From Deinandra increscens subsp. villosa (Eukaryota; Streptophyta; Magnoliopsida; Asterales; Asteraceae): 64,000 nt of DNA. Every line of letters begins with the position of its first letter. Positions within the stretch are counted from its first letter, which is position 1. Positions 11,001-22,498 of this stretch are shown here, piece after piece. The stretch spans positions 120,066,957-120,130,956 of the forward strand of contig JBCNJP010000007.1 in the NCBI GenBank assembly GCA_039602395.1. Reading direction: 5' to 3'. A program made the position numbers and the translations under genes. The notes below the pieces were generated by a model. That model did no database searches. It worked only from the letters and a program-made list of their open reading frames with translations, and was not told the DNA's origin.

Positions 11001-14000
11001 AAGCCGTAATTCTTTCATGTTCTTGTCGATTCCAGACCAGCTCAGATCAGCTAGTTGCTAGAGAGGAGACTGCACTTGTTAAGCTTGTGGTGGATCTTCA
11101 TGGGAGGATGAACCTGAAAATATAGGGAAAATTGGAACGATCAGTGACTGCTAGGTAGTGCTGTTTTAGTAGACCATATATACAAATGAGTTTTATAATG
11201 GTGAAAATGCAAACCAAAATTATTACCAGCCGAAGTTAATTTAGAAGTTTCTCATGTACAGAATTTTTTTGATAGTAGAATTTGCATGAAAGAAATAACT
11301 GATCTTATAGAGCATGATACTACGCCAAATAAAAAGGTGATAATCTTTACAGCGGATTAAGTTTTTTATATTCTATTCATTTTAGAAAGAAAAGAAAAAA
11401 AATTGAAGTTAAGATGAGGCTGCAGAAGTTAAGTTTTAGAGTTGATTTTCTTGCAATTATTTTTGATTGGTTGTTAGAAGTATTAGGGTCTAATATTGTA
11501 CTAATTTGGTAGAGTTATGTTGTTTTTTATGTTCACATTTTGTATTTGGATGTGTGGTAGCCAATGTTGCTCTTGTTGTTAATTGTAACTTTCTTTCTCT
11601 TTGGTTAACCTTTATTGTTGTTTTTTAGTTACTTGGCATATATAGCCAGTACATAAGTTACTTCAAAAGTTACAAAACTTTGTGGATCACCTAATTGTAT
11701 AGGTACTCAGAAACAAAAACATGACAACTTTTAATACCAACAGTGAGATTATTCTTATATAAAATAAGATTTAATACTAAATGAGTTGGTTTGACAAAGA
11801 GTAGTTGAATAGGAAAAATAGTGCACAGACCTTAAACAAACAAAAAAAAACATAAAAATAGCTTGAAAAATGAAGAGTGAACTTTTATTGAAAAGTTTAC
11901 TGTTGGTATTAACAATAGCATTAAAACAAATAAAAAATTCACATAGTGCACAGACCTTAACAAACAAAACAAAAAAATGGAGCAATACAAAAAAAAATAC
12001 ATAGTGCACAGACGTTAACAAACAAAACAAAAAAAAGGGTTGTTATAAAGAAACACAGTGGTTTGCTAAATTCATAACTTTTCAACGATCGTTTGTCTTC
12101 AAACAATCGTTTACAGCTAAACGGGATGACGTGTCGCCACGACAAAACCTTAAAATTCAGGGGGGGGGGGGGGCTCCCATTTTCCATGACCGTTTACTAT
12201 AAAACGATCCCTCAAACGATCGTTTTGCTCCAAACGATCATGGGAATGTTGTTTATCTAGCAAAAGGGGTTGTGAATTTAGCCAATGCCCAAAAAAACGG
12301 AGAAAGGTAATACCTGGTCAATGGACAAATAGATAGACTGGTATCCAAGTCTCACACAAACTGTTCCATAACCTGTGTAAAAATGTATACTTCCACACTG
12401 GTTCATGAATTAATGAAAAGGCATTAGAATGAATGCCACCAATATACCTTTATGCAACTTTCTTCTTATAGATCCAGATGAGAATGGTCCTGAAGAAGAA
12501 ATTGAAAAGAAATTATCATTGAGCAAAGTAAATGAATGAAAGTGAGCAGCAAACCATGATTCAATTTCAAAGTTTTAATTTATTCGAGCCAAAGTAAATA
12601 AAAATAAAGAAATGCGATGATGACAGGAGCAAGTAATGAGTCCAAGAAACAGTCACTCATATAATTTTGAGTAGTCTTGTATTGGGGCATCCTAAACCAA
12701 ATATGAGACATCTACTAAGTTTAGCAAAATGAAACATCTACTTGTAACAACAACATGAAAGATAATTAAGAGTCGAATTAGCTGCTCTTGATGTTTCCTT
12801 CTACCACTGTTCTTATTAATTAAGACTGAAAGATTATTGAGACTCAAATGAGACATAATTAAGAGACAACTGGTAAAAACTTGTGTTATTTATCACATGA
12901 TAGATTACCACTATTCTTAATGTTTTTTTTCTGCTCTTCAAGCCTTGAACTGTTATAAACATGTCTAATTTGCAGTTGTAAAAGGTTAAATCTTTTTTTT
13001 TAAAGATCCTTGACTGCATCTAATATTCTGAGAGTGCATAGCTCATGAAATAAAATTTGATGAAAAGAAATTGCGCGAAATTCAAACAGTGGTTTAAACT
13101 ATAATCCCATAACACAACGAATCAAGATGGATGATATCAGGAAGTGAATGTGAAATATTACCTTATAATAAATAGAATGAAGCAATGTCAGGGATTACAT
13201 TGTGGACATGGGGAATGAAAACAGTCTCTCACACTTGCAACCAAACTCATAAAGCATATAAAGGCCATAAACTTCATATCTAGAAGCACTGGAGCAGTGT
13301 CACATGAAAAAGATAAGAAGATTGAACATGCACAATTATGATTATGTAGTGCAAAGTTGAAATAGGGCTTCAACATTTAGGAAAATATATTCCTATAGAA
13401 CAATATACCTGGTGTAAATGCTACTAATAATTGCATTCTCCATTCTTGCACCCCCGATGAGCAGATGTTGATCACAAAGCACTATCTCAAATTGATATCT
13501 TAAATCCTAAATACAAACCGTCATACACCTGCCGAAAAAAAGATAACTAACGATTTTAATGACAATCTACGACATGCTAAAGATAAATAGGCAGATACAA
13601 ACACGCAAGCAAGTAAACCCTAAGAAAAATTATATATATCAAATTAACTTGTTCATCGGTCACCACAAGCTAAACCTTAAATATATATATACAAAACACG
13701 AAATAAGGAGTAAAGGAGCAAATAAATGACGCAAAGAACGATTTAAGAAACATCAAACCACAAAAATAAAAAAAATCTGCACCTTCTACAGCAGAAACCG
13801 AACAGAAAGGTTTAGTAACCTACGCTCGCCTCTGCATAAAACCGTAAGCAAATCGGTATATCGAAATTGTGAATACAACGCCAATACAGTGACAAAATAA
13901 AGCAAAAATGTAAGAGGGCACAACATAATTTAGGGTTTAGGGGGCGGACTGATGATTGTCTTCTTCCATAGTCACAAATGATGACCTTTGATGTTAAGCT

Positions 14001-17000
14001 TGCTTGATAAATCACCGTTCTCTGTCCTAAAGCTATGAAACAATCCCAAACACCATAAAAACACAAATGAAAACCACAGTGAAGAACAAAATTGTATGTT
14101 AAATGAGTAACTAACAAACCCTAAATTTCATTTACCTTTTACCAGAGTGAAACGCGGAGGATGGAGGGGCGGTGAAACTGCTGCCGCCCTTCCCTCCAAC
14201 ACCACCACCCTGAAAAGTTCCTAGGCGAAGCAGGGTTTCGAGATCGACCCGATATTCTGTGGTGCGACGGCTCGTTATCAGAAAAAGGAAAGAACAATAA
14301 CGAACATTTATCATCCACATTTCGAAGGATCGAACAAAAGAGCAGAGGCGGCGAGGATGGAGAGACCGAAGGCCGGCGTAGGTCGCCAATGATATCGGCT
14401 CTGGAGAGGGGTTTTAGGGACGTGTGCTTGACAAAAAAAAATGATTGTGTCTCAGCACACATATACCTTGTGATCCCGTGGCAAAAAAAAAAATTAAGAA
14501 AACCGGCCACAACAGTTGTTCGAAACGGTGACTCATACAATATTCACCATGGACATAACCAATAGAACAGATCGCCGTTTGTTTTCTTTTTCATAAACAT
14601 ATTATATATATTAAAAAGATTTAGTGAGAAAACTCAGCACAAAAACCTAGACATGTTGTCTAATGTATTAATATGGTAATGGTAATTTTTTTTGACAAAG
14701 TATCAAATTTTATTGGAGAAGCACCGTGTTTGACTTTTGAAAAAAATCAAAGTGTTCACCTTTATTTGCATCCGGTTGAGTAGATTATGCTAACATTATC
14801 TCCATGGCTTATTCTTTAGGTGGTTGTTGCACCCGTTCTGCTGGGGTCTTATTTGCAGAGCACCTTTCCCTGGGCTGTGAAAGCCGCACTGCCTTTTGCA
14901 CCACTATTAGCCGTTTTGACCGCATCGCTATTGGCTTGCAGGTATTGTGTTTTTGCTAGAGGTGACCAAACGGGTCAAATGGGTTCTGTCCAAACAGGTC
15001 AAAATGGGTTCCGTCCAAACGGCTAAATTAATTAACGGGTCAAAATGGGTCTGGCCCGTCAACACTTTTTGTCCATCTTTTGTATTTTGTCGATACATAA
15101 TGTATTCAATAATATTACCAAAAATTTATTTTTTAAATCACAAATTGATTTAGGACATTTTAGTTTTTGAGCTTTTGAATACACATGGACTTTTGACTCG
15201 TTTCATTTTTATCTGATTTTATACATTTGACCCGTTTATCAATAAAATACAACCCAAATGGATTCATTGTCTTCCATATAAATGAAGATGTCATCTATAG
15301 ATTTTACATATATCTCAGAACGTAAATATTGTTTTCTTGTTTTTCCAAGTGTGCTCTCTGAAAACGTTGGTCTTCTGAAGTCATCAATGGTTCTCACACC
15401 TTTATCATCAGATACTTCTCCGCTTCTCTATGCTCGAGCCTTTTTCTCAAGTGAAGTGGGAATAGTTGTGCTTGCAGTGTTGTTACTTCATTTTGCAGGC
15501 TTCTTTGTGGGGTAAGATTTTTATTTATCATTTAATACTCACTTTAGTAGTAATAAAAAAAATAAAAAATAAATAAAAATAGTAATAATAATAATAATAA
15601 TAATAATTATTACTATTATTTTATTATTATGATGATTATTTTGACGAGCAAATATTTTCCTGCAGGTATATAGCAGCAACACTAGCTGGATTTAAAGAGC
15701 CACAACGCCGAGCAGTATCCATTGAGGTAATACTTTGACTTTCCAATAAGTCAACCCGACGCACAATCCATTCTCATTCGTTTTGAAAAGAAGCGGGTCC
15801 CAGTTACATATTTTAATCCATTGTACAGTTTGACCAAAAAGTCAACAAGCCACCTTATGTCATTGTCACTTCGTTTATCCAATCTGCTTGTTTGCCAAAT
15901 CCGTATGGAACTAAAAAACCAAACTCTTTTATATTTCATTGCCTTGTGTATCGCTTAAGGGGTGAAAGGTCTATTCTACCTAGGCGTGACTCAACCAATT
16001 CAGGAGCCCCAAGTGAAAGAAAATTTTAGGGCCTTTCACTTTCTGAAAGTAACGTTCAAACCCTCATCTTTTATCCGGGCTTTGGACCAGCAATTGTAAA
16101 CTATAATGAATTAAAATTGCCAGAGTTAATTTTTTTTCCGATCCCATGTCATTTTTGTAAGTGGACAAATGTATTTAGACTAAGTTTATTTTCTAGGCTT
16201 ATTTGATGCAAATTCTTTAATAAAACATTCGTAAACAACTTTTTTTTAATAAATCCTTTTCAATTGTTAAAAGAGTTAAACCATAACTTTCCGCACCAAA
16301 TCCCGCATTACATAATAAGTAAAAAATGTACCAAAAGTCAAAACCAAAACAAAAGAGAGCTCGAAAGAAGTTTACTTGAAGGTGGCTTGCAACATTTTCT
16401 CTAGTTAACCCAGGAACATTTATTAACTGCAAGATTTTCTTCGGGACGACCTCTGCATAAACAGGCAAGATACTAAAATTTAACATGAAACTCGGATCCT
16501 GGTCGAGTAGGTCATAGATGAAAAGATTGATTACTACTAGTCAAAATTGGAATGGTTGACTTGCTGGAAGATCCATTTCAAGCCCATTGTGCTCAAGAAG
16601 TTTGAATCCATCCATAGCAGGCATATGAACATCACTTATAACAACATCAAATCCATTCTTACTTTCCTTCAGAAGTGATAAAGCAACCTTAGCTCTGATA
16701 CATTTAGTCACTGTAAATATTTGACCCTAAAAAGTCAAATTTTGACTTTTTTGAAATAACTGATTTGAAAATCTTCAATTTTGACTTTTTTTGGGTCAAA
16801 TGTTTAGAGTGACTACATGTAACAGAGCTAAGGTTGCTTTATCATTTCTGAGGGAAAGTAAGAACCGATTTGATGTTGTTATAAGCGATGTTCATATGCC
16901 TGATATGGATGGATTCAAACATCTTGAGCACACTTGGCTTGAAATGGATCTTCCTATTATCAGTAAGTCAACCACTCCAATTTTGACTTTTAGTATTCAA

Positions 17001-17980
17001 TCTTTTCATCTATAATCTACTTGACCAGGATCTGAATTCCATGTTAAATTTCAGTATTTTGCCTTTTTATGCAGATGCCGTCTCGAAAAAAACTTGCAGT
17101 TAATGAATCTTCCTGGGTTAACTAGAGAAAATGTTGCAAGCCACCTTTAAGTAAATTTCTTTCGAGCTCGTTTGTTTCGGTTTTGACTATTGTTACATTG
17201 TTTACTTATATGTAATGCGGGATTTGGTGTGGAAAGGTTAAACGGTTTAACTCTTTTATCAATTGAAAAATAATTATCAGAAAAAAATTGTTTACGAATG
17301 TTTTACTAAAGAATTTGCATCAAATAAGGCTAGAAAAATAAATTTAGTCTAAATGCATTTGTCCACTTACAAAAATGACATGGGATAAAAAAATATTAAC
17401 TCTGGCAATTTTAATTCATTATAGTTTATAATTGCTGGCCCGAAGCCCAGATAAAAGATGAGGGTTTGAACATTACTTTTGGGTAAGTGAAAGGCCTTGA
17501 AATTTTCTTTTGCTTGGGGCCCCCAAGCTGGTTGAGCCGCCCTTGCCTGGCGTTTAATCTCCCCCACGAGAACGGACTTCTGTGTTTTTAAAGGTTGGAC
17601 ATTTGGGCCGCTTCACTTATTGTTACCTAGCCCAAAAACTGGAATGGCCCAATATATCCCGATTTTTTAGAAAAAATCGGGACCTTAGAAATTTGGGGGT
17701 CCTAAGCCCTAGCTTGGGCTGCTTGGCCCATTAGGCCACCCCTGATTCTACCCTTGTGTCATGAGTTGCTAAATGCGGTTCTTGAAAACTTGTGGTCCAG
17801 GTTGGAATGCAGAATTCATCATTGGGTGTGGTTTTAGCGGCGTCACATTTCAGCTCAGCTATGGTTGCATTACCACCAGCAGTTTCGGCTGTGGTTATGA
17901 ACATAATGGGCAGCAGCTTGGGCTTCTTTTGGAAATGTGTTGATCCTTCTGATTCAAAAGATAGCTGCTCCAAAGATTGA
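8088..17980 (+). CDS. BASS1: Plastid BASS-family sodium/metabolite cotransporter (BASS1-like), 7 exons
   Basis: Exons: 8088-8510, 8932-9072, 9421-9576, 14820-14941, 15350-15511, 15666-15726, 17801-17980. All introns are GT..AG, phases agree at every junction, and the sum is 1245 nt (414 aa plus stop). Residues 1 to about 80 are rich in Ser, Thr, His and Pro with few acids, as expected of a chloroplast transit peptide. The remainder is a multi-pass membrane protein of the bile acid:sodium symporter (SBF) family: LVMGLTLEFKDL (exon 1), GCAAQYTIMP, CCPGGTASNVVTLIAQGDVP across exons 2/3, and EVGMQNSSLGVVLAASHF across exons 6/7. The C-terminus, MNIMGSSLGFFWKCVDPSDS, closely resembles what I remember of Arabidopsis BASS1 (about 400 aa). 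The substrate of BASS1 is not established by sequence; the family imports organic anions with sodium at the inner plastid envelope. Intron 3 (5.2 kb) and intron 6 (2.1 kb) are swollen by transposons, but the coding frame is intact. Confidence 0.85.
8822..8865. repeat. CA/TA microsatellite in BASS1 intron 1
   Basis: Interrupted CATA/CACA repeats pass into a TA tract. Ordinary simple-sequence DNA, useful only as a polymorphic marker. Confidence 0.7.
9950..10113. mobile_element. Single Mutator-like terminus (relic) in BASS1 intron 3
   Basis: The sequence ACTAACGGAGTTAA.. through CTTGGATTATTAAAATCCAA to TTTTCCCC has the same architecture as the right terminus of the Pack-MULE at 4108-4284 (alternating GGGATTA..GGCCAATT blocks). 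No partner end was found nearby, so it is probably a truncated copy. Confidence 0.45.
10241..10539. mobile_element. PIF/Harbinger-type (Tourist-like) MITE, 299 bp
   Basis: The ends GAGCATTCACAACC and GGTTGTGAATGCTC are perfect inverted repeats, flanked by the 3-bp duplication TTA (10238-10240 and 10540-10542) that typifies PIF/Harbinger. There is no coding content. A diverged relative lies at about 35170. It sits in intron 3 of the BASS1-like gene. Confidence 0.85.
10543..12300. other. Intron 3 interior, nothing firmly recognised
   Basis: The one exon-like stretch is 11035-11127 on the + strand. It is preceded by a CCAG acceptor-like site and reads SSDQLVAREETALVKLVVDL to a stop; I do not recognise the family. 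A 15-base G run lies at about 12160-12174 between repeated AAACGATCGTTT palindromes. The remainder is AT-rich. Confidence 0.35.
12300..14425 (-). other. Antisense gene-like block inside BASS1 intron 3
   Basis: Read on the minus strand, a GC-rich segment (about 14420-14137) looks like a plant 5' leader and ends at a good donor (CTCTG|GTAAAAG). A 120-nt segment at 13528-13409 has a pyrimidine tract plus CAG acceptor and an AG|GTATAT donor. A further donor-like site (GACCAG|GTATTACC) lies near 12312. None of the putative exons carries a long frame or a protein I recognise. It could be a spliced non-coding RNA, a captured gene or a pseudogene; splice-site quality is the only evidence. Confidence 0.3.
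14957..15275. mobile_element. Candidate degraded MITE in BASS1 intron 4
   Basis: The intron is filled with AAACGGGTCAAAATGGGT-type motifs at the left and TTTGACCCGTTTAT at the right, the usual content of hAT-like MITEs whose ends start AGGGGTG.CAAACGGG. No clean target duplication was found. Confidence 0.35.
15545..15640. repeat. AAT/ATT microsatellite in BASS1 intron 5
   Basis: Runs of AAT then ATT triplets form a short inverted A/T-rich tract just upstream of the exon 6 acceptor. Confidence 0.7.
16379..16725 (-). pseudogene. Type-B response regulator fragments, left arm copy
   Basis: On the minus strand the arm reads a receiver-domain piece (about 16720-16570, with DVHMPAMDGF) and then VPKKILQLINVPGLTRENVA (about 16450-16380), the start of the GARP/Myb-like DNA-binding domain that follows the receiver in type-B ARR proteins. 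It is a partial copy with introns and no start. The receiver motif carries Ala where the other arm has Asp. Confidence 0.65.
16800..17155 (+). pseudogene. Type-B response regulator fragments, right arm copy
   Basis: The + strand reads VTTCNRAKVALSFLRESKN, FDVVISDVHMPDMDGF (containing the conserved phospho-acceptor Asp) and LEMDLPII (about 16805-16962). After an intron-like gap come LMNLPGLTRENVASHL and an immediate stop (about 17098-17150). These match the receiver and GARP regions of type-B cytokinin response regulators. It is an inverted duplicate of the left arm and not a functional gene. Confidence 0.65.
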
Positions 17981-18293
17981 TTATGGATGTTGTTCATAGC
18001 AAGTTGTGATGGTCATGAGTTTGATTCATAAGTGAAAAATTTCCAGTAAAGACTTTGTATGTATTTCAAGGTTTACCTCAAATAGTTTGCATTTTTGGGT
18101 TGCTAGTTTATTGTTTTTCATCATCAGAGTGGTTATTGAGTCCTAAAATTGATTACAGTGTAGTATACTTATATCTGATTATTCTATATTAAATGGGTTC
18201 TATTGTGGATACTGCTCCATGATTCCAGTCATGGGTATTGCGTTTGACATTCTGCCGCTATTATTGTTAAAGCACCTTTAGAGAACTTTTGGT
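17981..18293 (+). other. 3' flank and likely 3' UTR of the BASS1-like gene
   Basis: This T-rich stretch follows the stop codon and contains several possible poly(A) signals but no canonical one that stands out. No other feature seen. Confidence 0.4.
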
Positions 18294-19765
18294 ACAATAC
18301 CCAGGGGCGGATCCAGAAAAAAATTTCAAAGGTAGCGTTAAAAAAAAAATATTTGCTGGGACAAACGGGGGTTTGGGGGCAGCGCCTCCGGAAAAAAATT
18401 TAGGTAATTAACGGGCTTTTGATAATATTTTCAAGTCAGGATCTAACTAAAAACCATAAAATTTATTCGAGGGGTAGCGGAAATTTCGTTTCATGGGTAG
18501 CGAAATACTGAAAACCAAAAAAAATACAGTTTTAGGGGTAGCGAATGTGACGGTCCGTCTTTTCAAGTCTTTTCCTAATTTAAATAAACTTAAACTGATA
18601 TAAATATCGTGAGAACATTTACTTTAACTGTTATAAAAGTTATGTGTACATTTATTTGATTGACTCATGTTGAGTGTAGCAAATTAGAGTTTTGTATAAC
18701 CATCACTATACGAGCATGCACTTAAGCCTAGACATTTTATATTCTATGATTTTATATAAATCATATGTTATGAATTCATGCGAACGTTTTATCATTTTAT
18801 GTGGCAATTGAGCTTATGATTTCATGTGATGTATTTATATATTCACATGTTATTTTATAATTTTATGCGCTAAGATATCAAATAATTGTATGTAGCATTT
18901 TATGATTTTATGTGAGGATAAACGTATAAGAATATATTTAAATCTATCATTTTATGTGAACAAATTGGGTTTCCACCTTCTAAAAGTTACACGTTCGATT
19001 TATCCGTGCATGCACACGTATTTCCATCACTTTCGTTAGTTTCGTTAACTCCGTTAGCTCTGTAAACCTATTCTAAACTTGAAGGGTTAACTTTGTTAAC
19101 TCTCAAACTTATTCTAGTTAACCCTTAACCTTAAGGATTAATTTTGTAATTACAAAAACATCACAGCACCTTTGTAACTCATGAAGGACCAATGTTGTCA
19201 TTTGCCCAAAGTCAATATAAATATAGAAACCGTCGAAGCCAGGTGATCGACGCATTCAATTTCGAAACAAATGATAACGTCAGTTACATTCGATTTGTGT
19301 GATCTATCATAGGTAAATCAATCACCACCATCTCCTTGATCATTCTTAGTCACGTTTCTTTCTCTCTCGTTTTCTTCACACGCACCACCAAATCGGAGAA
19401 GAACCCGACCTACACCACCACTCCGCCACCATACGACCACCTCTGTGAACATCGAACTGTCTGTTAGAGAAGCTGAGGCACACCAGTTTCAGGCGAAAAC
19501 GAGGCTGTGTTTCGGGTTCGTGATCGAGTTAGAAGAAGTCGGGTTCGCGTATGGTTCGTTTCATCAGCATCATCGCAGCAAACTTCCTCTTTGATTCAAG
19601 GTAAACCCATTCTTATGTTAATCGCATGTTTTCTGAGAAACGTATTCGAGTTTCACGTTTTTCCTGTGACCGGAATAAACTCCGATCACCGGAGTTTAAG
19701 GTTGAAGGAGATGACTGCGCTAAGGATCAAGATATATATTTTCCAGTTCGCTAAAAACTTTTCTC

Positions 19766-19980
19766 GGGGTCTCAGCTCAATGGCTGAGGCTTGTGATTAT
19801 AAACCGCAGGTCTCAAGTTCGAATCTCGTCCGGTCCCAAATCTTTTTGTTTTGTTTTGAAAATCCGGGTTCCAGCCACTGTAGGGACAAAATCAGATCGC
19901 TCGGGGTTACTTACGAACTGGAGATTTGCCCTAGTGGTTAGAGCTTTGGATTGATGGGTTAGGGTTCGTGGGTTCGAACC
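19766..19980 (+). promoter_or_regulatory. Two tRNA-like (Pol III box A/B) modules in the 5' LTR
   Basis: Module 1, 19766-19837 (72 nt), has an acceptor-like stem GGGGTC/GGTCCC, a D-arm-like CAGCTCAATGGCTGAG and a T-loop AAGTTCGAATC. Module 2, about 19920-19990, has box A TAGTGGTTAGAGC and box B GGGTTCGAACC. The T and anticodon stems are imperfect, so these are tRNA-derived relics or Pol III promoter-like elements rather than working tRNA genes. Identical modules occur in the 3' LTR. Confidence 0.5.
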
Positions 19981-20234
19981 TTTGCTACCTCTACATTTTC
20001 TGTTTTTTTTTTTAATGTTGCAATTTGGGACATGGGGTCAACTAAAACTTGTCTAAAGGGGTTTCTTAGGAATGTTTAAACCCGTATAATATATTTTTGA
20101 CTATTGAACTCGTAAACTTTGACGTTTTGAACTAAAATATAGTTTTAATATATATTCGTACACAATAATTTTAAAAATCATGGGTTTTACATAGAAAGAA
20201 AAATATAGATATATGTATTTCGCATAGATTATTA

Positions 20235-20256
20235 TAATATATATATATATATATAC
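20235..20256. repeat. (AT)n tract in the LTR
   Basis: Simple dinucleotide run, duplicated with the LTR near 33400. Confidence 0.8.
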
Positions 20257-20675
20257 ACGCATAGTAGGTTTGTTAAAATGGTTGATATTTATGAGAACAT
20301 TTAAATATATGTTTCACGTTTGTAAACTCGCTATTAACGTTGTTTTGCGTATTTGGTCTATATTTGTTATATAAATATATTTTGACCTTTGAACTTAGAA
20401 AATATATTCTATTGATATATATGTTATATTTTTCGTGTTATTTCGATAATCCATCGGACTTGGCAAACGTGTCATCCTCGACTTGTTTCGAATCCCACGA
20501 TCATTCGTTTTTGTCGTCTACATTAGACTTAGCCGCTTTACTTGGACACACACTTATACCCGTATGCTCATTAGGTGATTGATTGCTTTCACAAGACCCG
20601 ATCTTGCTACGTGATTAACTGTTTATCTGGAAACTTTTGCTGTGCAACCTAAGGTGAGTTTCACGGCCCCATTTT

Positions 20676-20880
20676 CACTACTAGAAACAGGGTTTTCCTT
20701 GACACGCGAACGATGACACTCGGTCTTTTCTTGACGCGCACAAAACCTTGTCATAAAAAAACTGTCAAGAATTGAAAAATCCCAAGGCTAGATGACGCGC
20801 ATTTTTACGCGTCATAAATTTCTGTCATAATTTATAAAAAAAAAACACGGAGGACACTATAAATTTGCACGTCAAGAAAT
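20676..20880. repeat. Left subterminal repeat array of the CACTA element
   Basis: Copies of TTGACACGCG, TTGACGCGCA, ATGACGCGCA and ACGCGTCATAAA occur in both orientations within 200 bp of the terminus. Presumed transposase-binding sites. Confidence 0.75.
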
Positions 20881-20929
20881 TTCTGTCGGTTTTTTTTTTT
20901 CCCGCCAAAAAGGTTCACCAAATTTTTTG

Positions 20930-21360
20930 CCCTAATTTTGAGCCGCCTCCAAAATTTTCCCCAAAAAACATTCGCCGCTCTCTCTCGAAAAAAAAACCCT
21001 CGGAGGGTGACCCGTCTCTCCTCACTCTCTTCACTCTTTTCATCACTCATCGGTGTCTAGACCTGCCGGAGGTCGATTGTTAGCCATCTGGAACTACCGA
21101 CGGTATTCTCTTCTTTGTCAGTCGGCGGAAATCTCCAATTTGTCGAAGAAAAGCACGGAATCTCCAATTCGTCTTTATCAATCATTCCTTCGATCTAGGT
21201 ACTAAACAAACCCTAATTTCAGATTTATAGATAATCCTCAAGTTTATTGTCGCTGCGAAATCTCCACACACACCGCTTGGGGAAATTGGGGAATCTGATC
21301 TTCTTCAGCTGCACCTCCCAACGTCGACCTCACCTCTCTCAAATCCTCCATTGGCAAGGT
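20930..21360 (+). other. Possible captured 5' leader and first exon in the CACTA
   Basis: C/T-rich, leader-like sequence is followed by GCACCTCCCAACGTCGACC.., which reads APPNVDLTSLKSSIGK up to a GT donor at about 21359. I do not recognise the protein. It may supply the promoter and first exon of a chimeric transcript. Confidence 0.35.
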
Positions 21361-21602
21361 ATTATTATATTTGTTTCTTCCGATTTTATTTCATCTCGTC
21401 GTGTAGTAGCACGATTATCATCATAATTTCTGTAATGGTCTGTCAATCCTACCTGAATTCCCAAATTTATAAACCTAATTTGGATAGATTATTATGGATG
21501 CCTATACCCATGAATTAGGTGCCTATATTGCAGTGGATGATTCTATTTTATTTGTTCATCCTGATATTGCTTGTGAATAATTCTAGTTGTATTTTAATTC
21601 TC

Positions 21603-21704
21603 TTCAGAAGGATAGTGATGTTGTTAAAGAAGCACTTAATCAACTCTCTGAATCTGGTTGGGCCAAAAAGTGGAGTTCTCAACCCTATATTTCACAACAA
21701 ACGG
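21603..21704 (+). pseudogene. Captured exon, unidentified plastid-type protein
   Basis: The block reads KDSDVVKEALNQLSESGWA then KKWSSQPYISQQT and ends at a GT donor. The GWAKKWSSQPY.S..T motif feels familiar from a plant chloroplast protein family, but I cannot name it with confidence. Confidence 0.4.
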
Positions 21705-21850
21705 TCAGTTTTTTAAACACGGGCTAGTGTCGTAAAATAACCATGTACTAGTCTTACTTGTCGTTATACGTTGATCCGTACTACGCTAGACATAAACTTA
21801 GGAAAATTATTCAATTTTGGTCATTCAGTATGAACTCTACAATGATCCAT

Positions 21851-22125
21851 GAGGCACATTTCAGATTCAGGTGCTTTTGCAGACTGGGTTGCTAACCCTT
21901 CTTCCTCTTCCGCTCTCCGACCTTCGGATAATCAAGATCTTTCTCTAGGTTTTAATGTCGTCGGTGGCGCACACACCGTCACCGCCACCGCCGTCATGTG
22001 GTCATCGAACCCTTCGTCGACGACCTCGGCTCGACAAATAAACTACGGCCTTCCGGAAATGGGCATGCTGGGTTTACCTCTCGTGATGTGTTTGTGGTTG
22101 CCAATCACCATTCCCATTACGCACA
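21851..22125 (+). pseudogene. Captured fragment of a SHI/LRP1 (SRS-type) transcription factor
   Basis: ISDSGAFADWVANPSSSSA, DLSLGFNVVGG and INYGLPEMGMLGL are followed, after a one-base frame change near 22078, by RDVFVVANHHSHY. This order matches the N-terminal part of SHORT INTERNODES-related proteins (GLPEMGMVGLRDVFVVAP in memory). The RING-like zinc finger is absent. Confidence 0.55.
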
Positions 22126-22498
22126 CTTATATTATATTCGATTTAATTACACACTCCATATAATATAATTCTTAATTTGTTTGAAATTTTGATCGTGGTG
22201 TGTGTTTGAAAAAATTTCTTCATGTTCTAAGCTGTATATATGTAAGGATATGAGTTTTTGTAAACTGAGTGTGCTCATTGTTAATCAGTTTAGTTGAGTA
22301 TCACTATTTCTTCTCGATCTGCATATTGTCCTTTAATTAAATAATTACTTACTCCCTTAGTAGTTTGGTTTACACTCTAATTTATAATGTTACATTGCAG
22401 CTTCATGTATTTAGAGGTTGTGGGGTATGTCTAGAAGGTCATACAAAATGTTTGTGATGTAGAAGGAGACACTGATTCTGGTCATTCCAAGCTGATTT

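Larger units (their letters stand above)
15981..17744. mobile_element. hAT element with a long internal inverted duplication (foldback)
   Basis: It is flanked by identical 8-bp duplications ATTCTACC (15973-15980 and 17745-17752). The ends TAGGCGTGACTCAA and, complemented, CAGGGGTGGCCTAA fit degenerate hAT termini. Inside, about 15985-16750 and about 16780-17550 are inverted copies of each other around a short AT-rich centre. Each arm holds fragments of a type-B response-regulator gene. Beyond the right arm, 17550-17744 is unduplicated. It lies in intron 6 of the BASS1-like gene, so any transcript of that gene contains the hairpin. No transposase is present. Confidence 0.8.

Noticed and set aside
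12160..12174. Poly-G run as a possible quadruplex element
   Set aside because: A single homopolymer in AT-rich intron sequence, possibly length-affected by sequencing; no regulatory context.
19766..19837. Possible functional tRNA gene
   Set aside because: T stem has mismatches and the anticodon arm is too long. It is repeated in both LTRs, so treated as a tRNA-derived module.
19507..19941. 144-codon ORF duplicated at 32673-33107
   Set aside because: Lies inside both LTRs, overlaps tRNA-like modules, and is conserved only because the LTRs are near-identical. No protein family recognised.
20340..20582. 80-codon ORF duplicated at 33505-33747
   Set aside because: Same reason: LTR sequence with low-complexity start and no motif.
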